Part shown: positions 26,041-33,902 of the stretch, piece after piece
Position numbering within the stretch: the stretch's first letter is position 1
How the letters are laid out: each line of letters begins with the position of its first letter
Origin: an uncultured Bacteroidales bacterium
Lineage (GTDB): Bacteria; Bacteroidota; Bacteroidia; Bacteroidales; UBA4417
DNA length: 51,721 bases
NCBI GenBank assembly: GCA_903913645.1
Contig: CAIWMA010000201.1
Location: 1-51,721, forward strand
Reading direction: 5' to 3'
The notes under the pieces: generated by a model
Databases searched by the model: none
Seen by the model: only the letters and a program-made list of their open reading frames with translations
What the model was told of the DNA's origin: nothing
Program-made: the position numbers and the translations under genes

Positions 26041-26288
26041 AGGAATAATTTCTATATTATTACCAAACCGGTAACAGCAAAGATCGCAAAACCGCATGGA
26101 ATCTTCGTTAAATAAGCATTCCTGTTTCATAGAATCAAACAAACTGTATTTATCTTTTATTTTTTTGTTGCATTGTTTTTTAGGGGGTACATAATATATT
26201 TTATACTTATTTCTTATATTGATAGATATTTTTTAGTTCATTTTCACTTTTTTTATATTATTTTTCGTCATAATATCATTTTAACATT

Positions 26289-26296
26289 TAACTTTG
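26289..26296 (+). promoter_or_regulatory. TAnnTTTG promoter element for amtB
   Basis: TAACTTTG, an exact -7 consensus, lies 37 bases before the ATG at 26333. It overlaps the TTG codon at 26294, so that TTG would be upstream of the transcript; this settles the amtB start at 26333. The preceding 290 bases hold the carbonic anhydrase promoter region and otherwise only A+T-rich sequence. Confidence 0.65.
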
Positions 26297-26332
26297 CAGA
26301 AAACAAGTTTAGTCGATTTAGCAATTACACCT

Positions 26333-27664
26333 ATGAAATTCAATTGGAAAAGAACTCTTATAACACTTGGTTTATTTTTTGCAGGCACAATCGGTTTGTT
26401 TGCAGCAAATAATACTCCCATAGATTCTGGTGCAACAGCCTGGATGCTGACTTCAACAGCGCTGGTTCTTTTAATGGTGCCGGGGCTCGCACTTTTTTAT
26501 GGCGGCCTCGTACGCACAAAAAATGTACTCGGCACGATGATGCATAGCTTTGTGGCAATGGGTATTATCAGCATTTTATGGGTTACCGTCGGGTATAGCA
26601 TGAGTTTCGGCAGCAATGTATTAGGTGGCTGGTTTGGCTGGAACCCCGATTATTTCCTTTTAAAAGGTATTGATACCAATATAATGTCTGCAGGAATTCC
26701 CGAATATGTTTTTTCCATGTTCCAGGGCAAGTTTGCAATTATAACTCCCGCCCTTATTGCCGGTGCAATTGCTGAACGTGTATCATTCAAAGCATATTTC
26801 TTTTTTATTGCTATCTGGAGCATTTTGGTTTACAATCCTCTTTGCCACTGGGTTTGGGCAAGTGATGGATTCCTCTTTAATATAGGTGCTAAAGGGGCTA
26901 TCGATTTTGCCGGTGGAACCGTTGTACATATTTCAGCCGGCGTAAGTGGACTGGTGGCTGCATTATTTCTTGGAGCACGCCGCGGCTATCCATACCAGGT
27001 TATCCGTCCGAATAATATGGTTATCGTAATGCTTGGAGCTGGTTTGCTTTGGGTAGGATGGTTTGGATTTAACGCCGGAAGCAGTATTTCCAGCGGGCTT
27101 AGTACCGCCCAGGCCTTAGTAGCAACCCAGGTAGCAGCTGCTGCGGGTGCCCTTGTCTGGATTATTATTGAATGGGTTCACCAGGGAAAAGCTACAGCAC
27201 TGGGATTTGCCAGTGGAATTCTCGCAGGCCTTGTAGCAGTAACCCCGGCTGCGGGAGTGGTTCAGCCATATGGTGCTATTATCCTCGGAGTGCTGGCTTC
27301 TATAATTTGTTACATGGCAATACAATTAAAAAATAAATTAGGATATGATGACAGCCTCGACGCTTTTGGTATACATGGAGTTGGAGGAATTGTAGGTGCT
27401 TTGTTCCTTGTATTCTTTATTCGTCCATCGTGGATGCAGGAAGCAGCCATAGCAGCTGGCGGAAGCTGGACCGTATGGAATCAATTGGGTGTTCAGGCGA
27501 TTGCAGTTGGTACAGCAGTTGTATATGCGGCTTTTATGACGTTTATAATTATCTATCTTCTCAACAAAGTTGTACCTTTCAAAGCAACTGAGGAAGAAGA
27601 AATGGCCGGCCTCGACAGGTCGTATCATGGAGAAAGAGGTTACGGAATGCTAAATGCCAATTAA
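26333..27664 (+). CDS. amtB: Ammonium transporter AmtB
   Basis: 443 residues from the ATG at 26333; the frame extends upstream to a TTG at 26294, but that overlaps the promoter box, and the ATG begins a good signal peptide (to about residue 25, LFAANN), typical of AmtB. About 11 membrane spans follow. Key pieces: MVPGLALFYGGLVRTKN; the channel Asp and first pore His in IDFAGGTVVHISAG; and the second pore His in FGIHGVGGIVGALF. It moves ammonium across the inner membrane. The P-II gene follows 26 bases later, the standard pairing in which P-II plugs the channel when nitrogen is plentiful. Confidence 0.96.
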   Translation: MKFNWKRTLITLGLFFAGTIGLFAANNTPIDSGATAWMLTSTALVLLMVPGLALFYGGLVRTKNVLGTMMHSFVAMGIISILWVTVGYSMSFGSNVLGGWFGWNPDYFLLKGIDTNIMSAGIPEYVFSMFQGKFAIITPALIAGAIAERVSFKAYFFFIAIWSILVYNPLCHWVWASDGFLFNIGAKGAIDFAGGTVVHISAGVSGLVAALFLGARRGYPYQVIRPNNMVIVMLGAGLLWVGWFGFNAGSSISSGLSTAQALVATQVAAAAGALVWIIIEWVHQGKATALGFASGILAGLVAVTPAAGVVQPYGAIILGVLASIICYMAIQLKNKLGYDDSLDAFGIHGVGGIVGALFLVFFIRPSWMQEAAIAAGGSWTVWNQLGVQAIAVGTAVVYAAFMTFIIIYLLNKVVPFKATEEEEMAGLDRSYHGERGYGMLNAN

Positions 27665-27690
27665 TTTTAACCTTCGCAAAAAAACACACA

Positions 27691-28038
27691 ATGAAACTAA
27701 TAACAGCAATAATAAGGGAAACTCAGCTGGATAAAGTGCGCGAAGCACTAATTGAAGCTGATATAAAACGAATAACAGTGTGCCGCGTTTCGGGTCACGG
27801 GCAGCAGAGGGTTGAAGAAATGTACCGTGGACAGATTATTATTCCCGATCTGATCCCTAAAATAAAAATTGAAATAGCGGTAAACGAGTCTTTTGTTGAC
27901 ATTACTGTTAACACCATATTAAAATCAGCCCGCACCAACGGTCCGGAAGGAAGCGTAGGAGATGGCAAAATTTTTATAACACCGCTCGAGCAGTGCATCA
28001 GGATTCGCACAGGCGAAAAAGGCGGCAGCGCTATATAA
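27691..28038 (+). CDS. glnK: P-II family nitrogen regulator (GlnK-like)
   Basis: 115 residues. It has the P-II fold signatures REALIEADIKRITV, the T-loop GHGQQRVEEMYRGQIIIPDL, and GDGKIFITPLEQCIRIRTGE. Compared with E. coli GlnB, the T-loop is one residue shorter and the uridylylated tyrosine (Tyr51) is replaced by Ile, so GlnD-style uridylylation is not possible; control by ATP, ADP and 2-oxoglutarate alone is inferred. A four-residue insert (GPEG) precedes the GDGKIF motif. It is co-transcribed with amtB and ends at a terminator. Confidence 0.94.
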   Translation: MKLITAIIRETQLDKVREALIEADIKRITVCRVSGHGQQRVEEMYRGQIIIPDLIPKIKIEIAVNESFVDITVNTILKSARTNGPEGSVGDGKIFITPLEQCIRIRTGEKGGSAI

Positions 28039-28067
28039 ATGAATTGATTTGTTGGGGTACAAGTCAG

Positions 28068-28097
28068 GTCTGGGATGTAAAAGTCCCAGGCTTTTTT
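28068..28097 (+). terminator. Rho-independent terminator after glnK
   Basis: Stem GTCTGGGA / TCCCAGGC (28068-28075 and 28084-28091, one G-U pair), eight-base loop, then six T. It lies 30 bases past the stop codon. Confidence 0.88.
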
Positions 28098-28171
28098 ATT
28101 TTATTGTCCAGATGTCAAACTCACATACTTTAAAATTACAAAAACTTATAATTCTGGATATAATAAGTTTG

Positions 28172-28197
28172 CACAGAAAATTTATTTATTTTCTGTG
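28172..28197. other. Perfect hairpin spanning the uvrC stop codon
   Basis: CACAGAAAAT (28172-28181) and ATTTTCTGTG (28188-28197) form a 10-bp stem with a six-base loop that includes the uvrC stop codon. On the + strand it is followed by TTTT, so it could act as a back-up terminator for amtB-glnK; on the - strand there is no T-run. Confidence 0.4.
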
Positions 28198-30002
28198 TTT
28201 TCCGGATGGAAATACTGGTAAACTATCTTTCCTTTCGCCAATCCTCCAACTTTCTGAATTTCAGACAGCGAAGCTTCCTTAATTGCTTTTACAGACCGGA
28301 ATTTTCGCAGCAATAAAGTTGATGTTGATTCGCCTACACCCGTAATTTCGGTAAGTTCAGTTTTAATAGTTCCTTTTTCGCGTCGTTTACGGTGATGTGT
28401 GATGCCAAAACGATGGGCTTCATCGCGTAATTGCTGTATGATGCGTAGCGTTTCCGATTTCTTATCAATATATAAAGGTAATGAGTCGCCGGGATAATAG
28501 ATTTCTTCCAGCTTTTTAGCAATGCCGATAACTGCTACTTTTCCATGAAGACCAAGCTTATCAATGCTTTCCATAGCCGAACTGAGCTGTCCTTTGCCGC
28601 CGTCAACAATTATCAATTGGGGCAAAGGCTGATCTTCTTCTATAACGCGTTTGTACCTTCGGAAAATCACTTCCTCCATCGAAGCAAAATCATTCGGGCC
28701 TTCAACGGTTTTTATATTGAAATGGCGGTATTCCTTTTTATCTGGTTTCCCATTGGTAAACACCACCATGGCTGCAACCGGGTAAGATCCCTGGATATTT
28801 GAATTGTCGAAACAATCAATGCGAACCGGATGCTCTTTTAAATGAAGGTCGGCCTGCATCTGAGCCATGATTCGGGTTGTGTGACGCTCAGGATCAACAT
28901 GCTCCAGTTGTTTGTGTTTTTCGAGCTGGTAATATTTGGCATTGCGTTCCGAAAGTTCGAGAAGTTTTTTCTTCTCACCACGAATCGGGGTGGTATACGT
29001 AACTCCCGGCAATTCAACATCAGGCTTAAAAGGAACAATAATTTCGGGTGAATCGGAATCAAAACGCTCACGCAATTCAACAATAGCAAGCAAAAGCAAC
29101 TCTTCTGGTGATTCGTCCAGCTTTTTTCGGATTTCGACTGTATGCGCCTGGATTATGCAACCGTTTATCACTTTCATGAAATTTATATAACCGGCAGTCG
29201 GCTCGTCCACATAAGAGAAAATATCAATATTGTGAATGGACGGACTTACTATGGACGACTTGCTTTGGTACCGGTCGAGCAGAACGATTTTCTCTTTTAC
29301 TATATGCGCTTTTTCAAACTGATAGGTATCTGCATATTCTTTCATCATACCAACCAGGTGCTGCCGTGCAGAAGAAATATTTCCGCGAAGGATATTCCTG
29401 ATTTCAACCAGCGATTGCCCGTAGTCCTCTTCAGTCTGAAGATTTTCACAAGGACCGAGGCAATTTTTCATATGAAATTCGAGACAGACTTTATATTTTC
29501 CAGCACGGATATTCGCCGCGCTCAAGTTCAGACTGCAGGTGCGTATCTGGTACAATTGCCGAACCAGGTCTAGCAGGGTATGCATCATTTTTACAGAAGC
29601 ATATGGCCCGAAGTAGTCGGAACCATCATTGATGCGATGCCTTGTCGGGAAAATGCGTGGAAAAGCTTCCTTTTTAATACAAATCCAGGGGTAGGTTTTA
29701 TCATCCTTCAGCATCACGTTGTAGCGTGGCTGGTATTTTTTAATCAGGTTATTCTCCAGCAATAAAGCGTCAAGCTCAGTTTCAACAACAACAATCTGGA
29801 TATCAACAATCTTCTGAACCAGTATCCTTACTTTTCCAATCAGGGATTCATTCTGCCGGAAATAGGATGAAACCCGTTTCTTAAGATTCTTGGCTTTACC
29901 AACATACAGTATTTTTCCATCCTTATCATAATACTGATATACCCCGGGACTGTCGGGCAGTTCGCGGACGATATTCTGGATATGGATGGAATGCTTTGAC
30001 AC
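28182..30002 (-). CDS. uvrC: Excinuclease ABC subunit C
   Basis: 606 residues, full length. GIY-YIG nuclease at the N-terminus (SPGVYQYYDKDGKILYVGKA), a UvrB-binding UVR-type region (about 200-235; ADTYQFEKAHIVKEKI), an RNase H-like nuclease core (RIDCFDNSNIQGSYPVAAMV, IVDGGKGQLSSA, DEAHRFGITHHRKRR) and C-terminal helix-hairpin-helix motifs (ITGVGESTSTLLLRKF). It makes both cuts around DNA lesions in nucleotide-excision repair. It follows thiL by 99 bases on the same strand, with no obvious promoter between them, so the two may be co-transcribed. Confidence 0.97.
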   Translation of the reverse strand: MSKHSIHIQNIVRELPDSPGVYQYYDKDGKILYVGKAKNLKKRVSSYFRQNESLIGKVRILVQKIVDIQIVVVETELDALLLENNLIKKYQPRYNVMLKDDKTYPWICIKKEAFPRIFPTRHRINDGSDYFGPYASVKMMHTLLDLVRQLYQIRTCSLNLSAANIRAGKYKVCLEFHMKNCLGPCENLQTEEDYGQSLVEIRNILRGNISSARQHLVGMMKEYADTYQFEKAHIVKEKIVLLDRYQSKSSIVSPSIHNIDIFSYVDEPTAGYINFMKVINGCIIQAHTVEIRKKLDESPEELLLLAIVELRERFDSDSPEIIVPFKPDVELPGVTYTTPIRGEKKKLLELSERNAKYYQLEKHKQLEHVDPERHTTRIMAQMQADLHLKEHPVRIDCFDNSNIQGSYPVAAMVVFTNGKPDKKEYRHFNIKTVEGPNDFASMEEVIFRRYKRVIEEDQPLPQLIIVDGGKGQLSSAMESIDKLGLHGKVAVIGIAKKLEEIYYPGDSLPLYIDKKSETLRIIQQLRDEAHRFGITHHRKRREKGTIKTELTEITGVGESTSTLLLRKFRSVKAIKEASLSEIQKVGGLAKGKIVYQYFHPENTENK

Positions 30003-30010
30003 GTATAGGG

Positions 30011-30041
30011 GTTAGGCTGTTAGACTTTTAGGTTTTAGAAA
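30011..30041 (-). repeat. Period-8 degenerate direct repeat, thiL-uvrC spacer
   Basis: Units GTTAGGCT, GTTAGACT and TTTAGGTT run from 30011 to 30034 with an eight-base period, followed by a degenerate fourth unit. A second repeated patch (TTCCAG / TTCCAG / TTCCGG) follows at about 30070-30103. Both are noncoding. Confidence 0.6.
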
Positions 30042-30101
30042 GTATGCTTTATAATTTAGTAAAAAACAAGTTTCCAGTCTCGAGATTCCAGTTTCCGGTT
30101 T

Positions 30102-31154
30102 CTACTCTTCATCCCTCATATGATTCCATCCCAGTGCTTCAATCTGAATCAGCGGCCCGTTATTGGTTGCCAGGAAAGCGCCTGCATTTGGTTCAGTCAT
30201 ATGCCCGATAATACTGATTCCTTCAAGCCCTTTAACTTTCTCGAAATCGTTCATATTGATAGTAAAAAGAAGTTCATAATCTTCTCCACCGTTCATAGCT
30301 GCAGTAACCGGTTGAATGGCAAATTCTTCGGCAGCAGCAATGGTCATGGCATCCAATGGAATCTTATCTTCAAAGATGCGACAACCAAGACCAGAATCCT
30401 CACAAATATGAAGAACTTCAGAAGCAAGGCCATCTGAGATATCAATCATTGAGGTTGGTTTTACGCCAACAGTTTTCAATAATTCAATAATGTCGGTGCG
30501 TGGTTCCGGTTTAAGCTGGCGTTCAAGGATATAATCGAAACCAGCAAGGTCGGGTTGCATGCCGGGATCTGCTTCAAAAACTTTCTTCTCGCGTTCGAGC
30601 AAAAGTAAGCCCATATATGCACTACCCAAGTCACCGGTAACACAAATCAGGTCATTCTCTTTAGCTGTATTCCTATACACAACATCCTCTTTTGCTGCTT
30701 CACCGGTAACTGTCAACGATAAAAATAAGCCATGTACCGAAGATGTTGTATCGCCACCTGCAAGGTCAACTTTATAACGTTTACAAGCCAGCTTGATTCC
30801 TTCGTAAATTTCCTCAAGAGCTTCTACCGGAAAGCGGTTCGATACCGAAATCCCGACAAAAAGCTGCCTGGGCGTGCCATTCATTGCCACAATATCCGAA
30901 AAATTTACTGTCGCGCATTTGTATCCAAGGTGCCTCAATGGCATATATGCCAGATCGAAATGAACACCTTCGACCAGTAAATCAGTGGAAACCAAGGTTA
31001 CTTTTTCACCATAGTCAATAACTGCAGCATCATCACCAATGCCTTTAATTGTTGAAGGTTGCTCACAAACAAATGAATCAGTGAGATGTTTTATAAGCCC
31101 GAATTCGCCTAAAGAAGATAGCTCGGTTCTTTTACTTGGTGTTGGATCGATCAT
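30102..31154 (-). CDS. thiL: Thiamine-monophosphate kinase
   Basis: 350 residues. It carries the family's ATP/metal-binding GIGDDAAVIDYGEK, STDLLVEGVHFDLAYMPLRH, the VNFSDIVAMNGTPRQLFVG segment, AGGDTTSS, and SMIDISDGLASEV. It adds the second phosphate to thiamine monophosphate, giving the coenzyme thiamine diphosphate, which the Dxs enzyme encoded at 37.7 kb requires. No other thi genes lie nearby. A perfect promoter element (TAATTTTG, - strand, 31178 to 31171) lies 16 bases before the start, implying a very short leader. Confidence 0.95.
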   Translation of the reverse strand: MIDPTPSKRTELSSLGEFGLIKHLTDSFVCEQPSTIKGIGDDAAVIDYGEKVTLVSTDLLVEGVHFDLAYMPLRHLGYKCATVNFSDIVAMNGTPRQLFVGISVSNRFPVEALEEIYEGIKLACKRYKVDLAGGDTTSSVHGLFLSLTVTGEAAKEDVVYRNTAKENDLICVTGDLGSAYMGLLLLEREKKVFEADPGMQPDLAGFDYILERQLKPEPRTDIIELLKTVGVKPTSMIDISDGLASEVLHICEDSGLGCRIFEDKIPLDAMTIAAAEEFAIQPVTAAMNGGEDYELLFTINMNDFEKVKGLEGISIIGHMTEPNAGAFLATNNGPLIQIEALGWNHMRDEE

Positions 31155-31170
31155 GAAAATAAATTTCCGG

Positions 31171-31178
31171 CAAAATTA
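31171..31178 (-). promoter_or_regulatory. TAnnTTTG promoter element for thiL-uvrC
   Basis: TAATTTTG on the - strand, an exact consensus, ending 16 bases upstream of the thiL ATG. Confidence 0.55.
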
Positions 31179-31189
31179 AGGTTTTCTTT

Positions 31190-31365
31190 ACCACGGAGGC
31201 ACGGATTACACTGAGGTACAAAGAGTTTTATTTAAAATATGATCCATTAACGTGCTGATTCCCCAATTTTTTAAATCAGTTCTCAACAATAGCACGAAAT
31301 ATCCTGAAATCATAGAACTTATATTTTTTCTCCGAAATCCTCCGTGACCTTAGTGCCTCCGTGGT
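31190..31365. repeat. Palindromic dispersed repeat, copy 1 (ACCACGGAG family)
   Basis: A 176-bp element with perfect 11-bp terminal inverted repeats: ACCACGGAGGC (31190-31200) and GCCTCCGTGGT (31355-31365). Further imperfect pairing continues inward (CACGGA / TCCGTG). The interior is A+T-rich and has no ORF. It occupies the spacer between thiL and the suf promoter. A second copy lies at 48396-48537. Confidence 0.75.
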
Positions 31366-31463
31366 TTTTCTTTTTTCATTTCCAAAAGTATAATGGTCCT
31401 GTAAGAGCTACTAAATCAAATTCGGTATTCATTTTCCGAAATCTGAAAACAATTCATACTTCC

Positions 31464-31511
31464 GCTTGTTTTTTACTAAAAGAACAAGCTATTAAGGTAT
31501 TACAATACCTT
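31464..31511 (+). promoter_or_regulatory. Two dyads upstream of the suf promoter (candidate operator)
   Basis: First dyad: GCTTGTT (31464-31470) with AACAAGC (31483-31489). Second: AAGGTATT-AC-AATACCTT (31494-31511), a perfect 8-bp palindrome ending nine bases before the -7 box. The second covers the place where a -33 box would be, so a repressor or activator binding here would control the operon. The regulator is unknown. Confidence 0.55.
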
Positions 31512-31520
31512 TATTATTAC

Positions 31521-31528
31521 TAACTTTG
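31521..31528 (+). promoter_or_regulatory. TAnnTTTG promoter element for the suf operon
   Basis: TAACTTTG, an exact -7 consensus, 62 bases before the sufB ATG. No TTTG-type -33 box is present at the usual distance. Confidence 0.65.
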
Positions 31529-31582
31529 CCCGCTAAATTTATTTAAACCAAGAATAAATAAGAGCCTGAACATCACTCAGAA

Positions 31583-33031
31583 ATGGAAAAAAATCAGAAT
31601 AATATACTTGAAGAAGTAACCACCAGCGATTATAAGTATGGCTTTCATACAAATATCGAGATGGACCTGGCTGCTGTTGGTCTATCTGAAGATACGGTAA
31701 GATTCATTTCGGCAAAAAAGAATGAGCCTGACTGGCTGCTTGAATTCCGCCTGAGCGCCTACCATCACTGGCTTACACTTACCGAGCCGAACTGGGCTCA
31801 TATTCACCATCCGGCAATTAAATACCAGGATATAATTTATTATGCTGCGCCCAAACGCAAAAAAGAACTTACCAGCCTTGATGAAGTTGATCCTGAGCTT
31901 CTCGATACTTTCAAAAAACTTGGTATCTCGCTCGAAGAACAGAAAAAACTGAGCGGCGTGGCCGTGGATGCTGTTATCGACAGCGTTTCGGTTAAAACCA
32001 CATTTACAGATACACTTTCGAAATACGGAGTAATTTTTTGTTCGTTTAGCGATGCAGTACAAAACCATCCCGACCTGGTAAAGCAATATATGGGAAGTGT
32101 TGTGCCAAGCAACGACAATTTCTTTGCAGCATTAAACTCAGCCGTTTTCAGCGATGGCTCGTTTTGTTATATTCCGAAAGGTGTTCGTTGCCCGGTTGAA
32201 TTATCAACCTATTTCCGCATCAATGCTGCAAATACAGGCCAGTTTGAACGTACATTAATTGTTGCCGACGAAGGTGCATACGTAAGTTACATGGAAGGTT
32301 GTACAGCGCCAATGCGTGATGAAAACCAGTTGCATGCAGCCATCGTCGAAATTGTTGCCATGAAAGATGCCGAAGTAAAATACAGTACCGTTCAAAACTG
32401 GTATCCGGGCAATAAAAAAGGCGAAGGCGGAATTTACAATTTCGTTACCAAACGGGGTATCTGCAAAGGCAGCCATTCCAAAATATCCTGGACACAGGTC
32501 GAAACAGGATCAGCTATTACATGGAAATATCCAAGCGTAGTATTGATGGGTGATAACTCGATCGGAGAGTTTTATTCGGTGGCCGTTACCAATAATTTCC
32601 AGCAGGCGGATACAGGCTCAAAGATGATTCATCTTGGGAAAAACACGAAGAGCACAATAATTTCGAAAGGTATTTCAGCCGGGCAAAGCAACAATAGTTA
32701 TCGCGGACTGGTAAAAGTGATAAAGCGCGCTGAAAACGCGCGTAATTTCTCTCAATGCGATTCATTGCTGTTAGGTGATAAATGCGGGGCGCATACCTAT
32801 CCGTATATTAAAGCGGAAAACCATACATCTATCATAGAACATGAAGCTACAACTTCAAAAATTTCGGACGACCAGCTTTTTTATTGCAAGCAACGCGGAA
32901 TAAGTTCCGAAAGTGCAATAGGCCTGATCGTAAATGGGTATGCCAAAGAAGTTCTTATGCATTTGCCAATGGAATTTGCCGTTGAAGCACAGAAGTTGCT
33001 GGCTATTAGTTTGGAAGGAAGCGTTGGATAA
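31583..33031 (+). CDS. sufB: Fe-S cluster assembly scaffold SufB
   Basis: 482 residues, standard for SufB. Recognisable stretches: [15 protein letters not shown] near the N-terminus, [43 protein letters not shown], and [21 protein letters not shown] near the C-terminus, where the conserved Cys lies that accepts sulfur. It forms the SufBC2D scaffold on which clusters are built in the cytoplasm. It is first in the suf operon, 95 bases before sufC, with a period-8 repeat in the gap. Confidence 0.98.
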   Translation: MEKNQNNILEEVTTSDYKYGFHTNIEMDLAAVGLSEDTVRFISAKKNEPDWLLEFRLSAYHHWLTLTEPNWAHIHHPAIKYQDIIYYAAPKRKKELTSLDEVDPELLDTFKKLGISLEEQKKLSGVAVDAVIDSVSVKTTFTDTLSKYGVIFCSFSDAVQNHPDLVKQYMGSVVPSNDNFFAALNSAVFSDGSFCYIPKGVRCPVELSTYFRINAANTGQFERTLIVADEGAYVSYMEGCTAPMRDENQLHAAIVEIVAMKDAEVKYSTVQNWYPGNKKGEGGIYNFVTKRGICKGSHSKISWTQVETGSAITWKYPSVVLMGDNSIGEFYSVAVTNNFQQADTGSKMIHLGKNTKSTIISKGISAGQSNNSYRGLVKVIKRAENARNFSQCDSLLLGDKCGAHTYPYIKAENHTSIIEHEATTSKISDDQLFYCKQRGISSESAIGLIVNGYAKEVLMHLPMEFAVEAQKLLAISLEGSVG

Positions 33032-33041
33032 GGAAGAATTT

Positions 33042-33066
33042 TCGATGTCGGATGATCGATGTCGGA
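33042..33066 (+). repeat. 11-bp direct repeat in the sufB-sufC gap
   Basis: TCGATGTCGGA occurs exactly at 33042-33052 and again at 33056-33066, three bases apart, just after the sufB stop. It is noncoding. Confidence 0.75.
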
Positions 33067-33079
33067 GGTTGAGAACAGG

Positions 33080-33119
33080 CTCATTATCACATTAACTCAT
33101 TAGCTCATTAACACATTAT
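33080..33119 (+). repeat. Period-8 direct repeat, five units, sufB-sufC gap
   Basis: Five contiguous octamers of consensus CWCATTAN: CTCATTAT, CACATTAA, CTCATTAG, CTCATTAA and CACATTAT. It ends seven bases before the sufC ATG, so it also forms that gene's ribosome-binding region. Confidence 0.85.
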
Positions 33120-33126
33120 TATACAT

Positions 33127-33873
33127 ATGTTAAGTATCCGAAACCTGAAGGTTTCCATCAAAGGGAAAGAGATTTTAAAAGGAATTAACCTCGAAGTAAA
33201 AGCCGGAGAGGTTCATGCTATTATGGGCCCGAACGGTACCGGTAAAAGCACATTGGCTTATGTTATCGCTGGTCGCGAAGGCTATGAAGTAACTGAAGGC
33301 GAAATTATTTTCAAGGGAAGGAATATCCTGGACCTTTCAGCCGAAGAACGTGCCTGCGAAGGTTTGTTTCTTGGATTTCAGTATCCTGTTGAAATCCCAG
33401 GCGTTTCAATTACTAATTTCCTCCGTACCGCTATAAACGAGCAGCGCAAATACAAAGGACTTGATCCTGTGCCTGCCGTTGAATTCCTGGCGAAAATGGA
33501 AGAGAAAAAGCAACTTCTTGAATTGCAGGAGAAATTGGCAAGCCGTTCTGTTAACGAAGGATTTTCGGGTGGTGAAAAGAAAAAGAATGAAATTTTCCAG
33601 ATGGCAATGCTCGAGCCTTCACTGGCTATACTCGACGAAACAGATTCGGGACTTGATATCGATGCATTACGCATTGTGGCTACAGGCGTAAACAAACTTC
33701 GCCGCCCCGATAATGCTACCATTGTTATAACTCATTACCAGCGTTTGTTGGAATACATTATTCCTGATGTTGTACATGTTCTTTTCGATGGCCGCATTGT
33801 AAAATCGGGTGGGAAAGAACTTGCCTTACTTTTGGAAGAAAAAGGCTACGAATGGATCAGAAGCGAATCCTGA
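33127..33873 (+). CDS. sufC: Fe-S assembly ATPase SufC
   Basis: 248 residues. ABC ATPase with Walker A GPNGTGKST (about residues 35-43), signature FSGGEKKKNE, Walker B LAILDETDSGLD and switch His in VITHYQR. It drives conformational change of the SufBC2D scaffold. It lies between sufB and sufD as usual. Confidence 0.98.
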   Translation: MLSIRNLKVSIKGKEILKGINLEVKAGEVHAIMGPNGTGKSTLAYVIAGREGYEVTEGEIIFKGRNILDLSAEERACEGLFLGFQYPVEIPGVSITNFLRTAINEQRKYKGLDPVPAVEFLAKMEEKKQLLELQEKLASRSVNEGFSGGEKKKNEIFQMAMLEPSLAILDETDSGLDIDALRIVATGVNKLRRPDNATIVITHYQRLLEYIIPDVVHVLFDGRIVKSGGKELALLLEEKGYEWIRSES

Positions 33874-33902
33874 TTTCAGGAAAGCAAAAACAGAATTTAA
33901 TT

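Noticed and set aside
26294-26332. Upstream TTG start for amtB
   Set aside because: The TTG overlaps the TAACTTTG promoter box; the ATG at 26333 begins a signal peptide as in other AmtB proteins.
33852-33902. Longer SufD starting inside sufC
   Set aside because: It would overlap sufC by 22 bases, and the added residues do not resemble SufD; ATG at 33903 fits.
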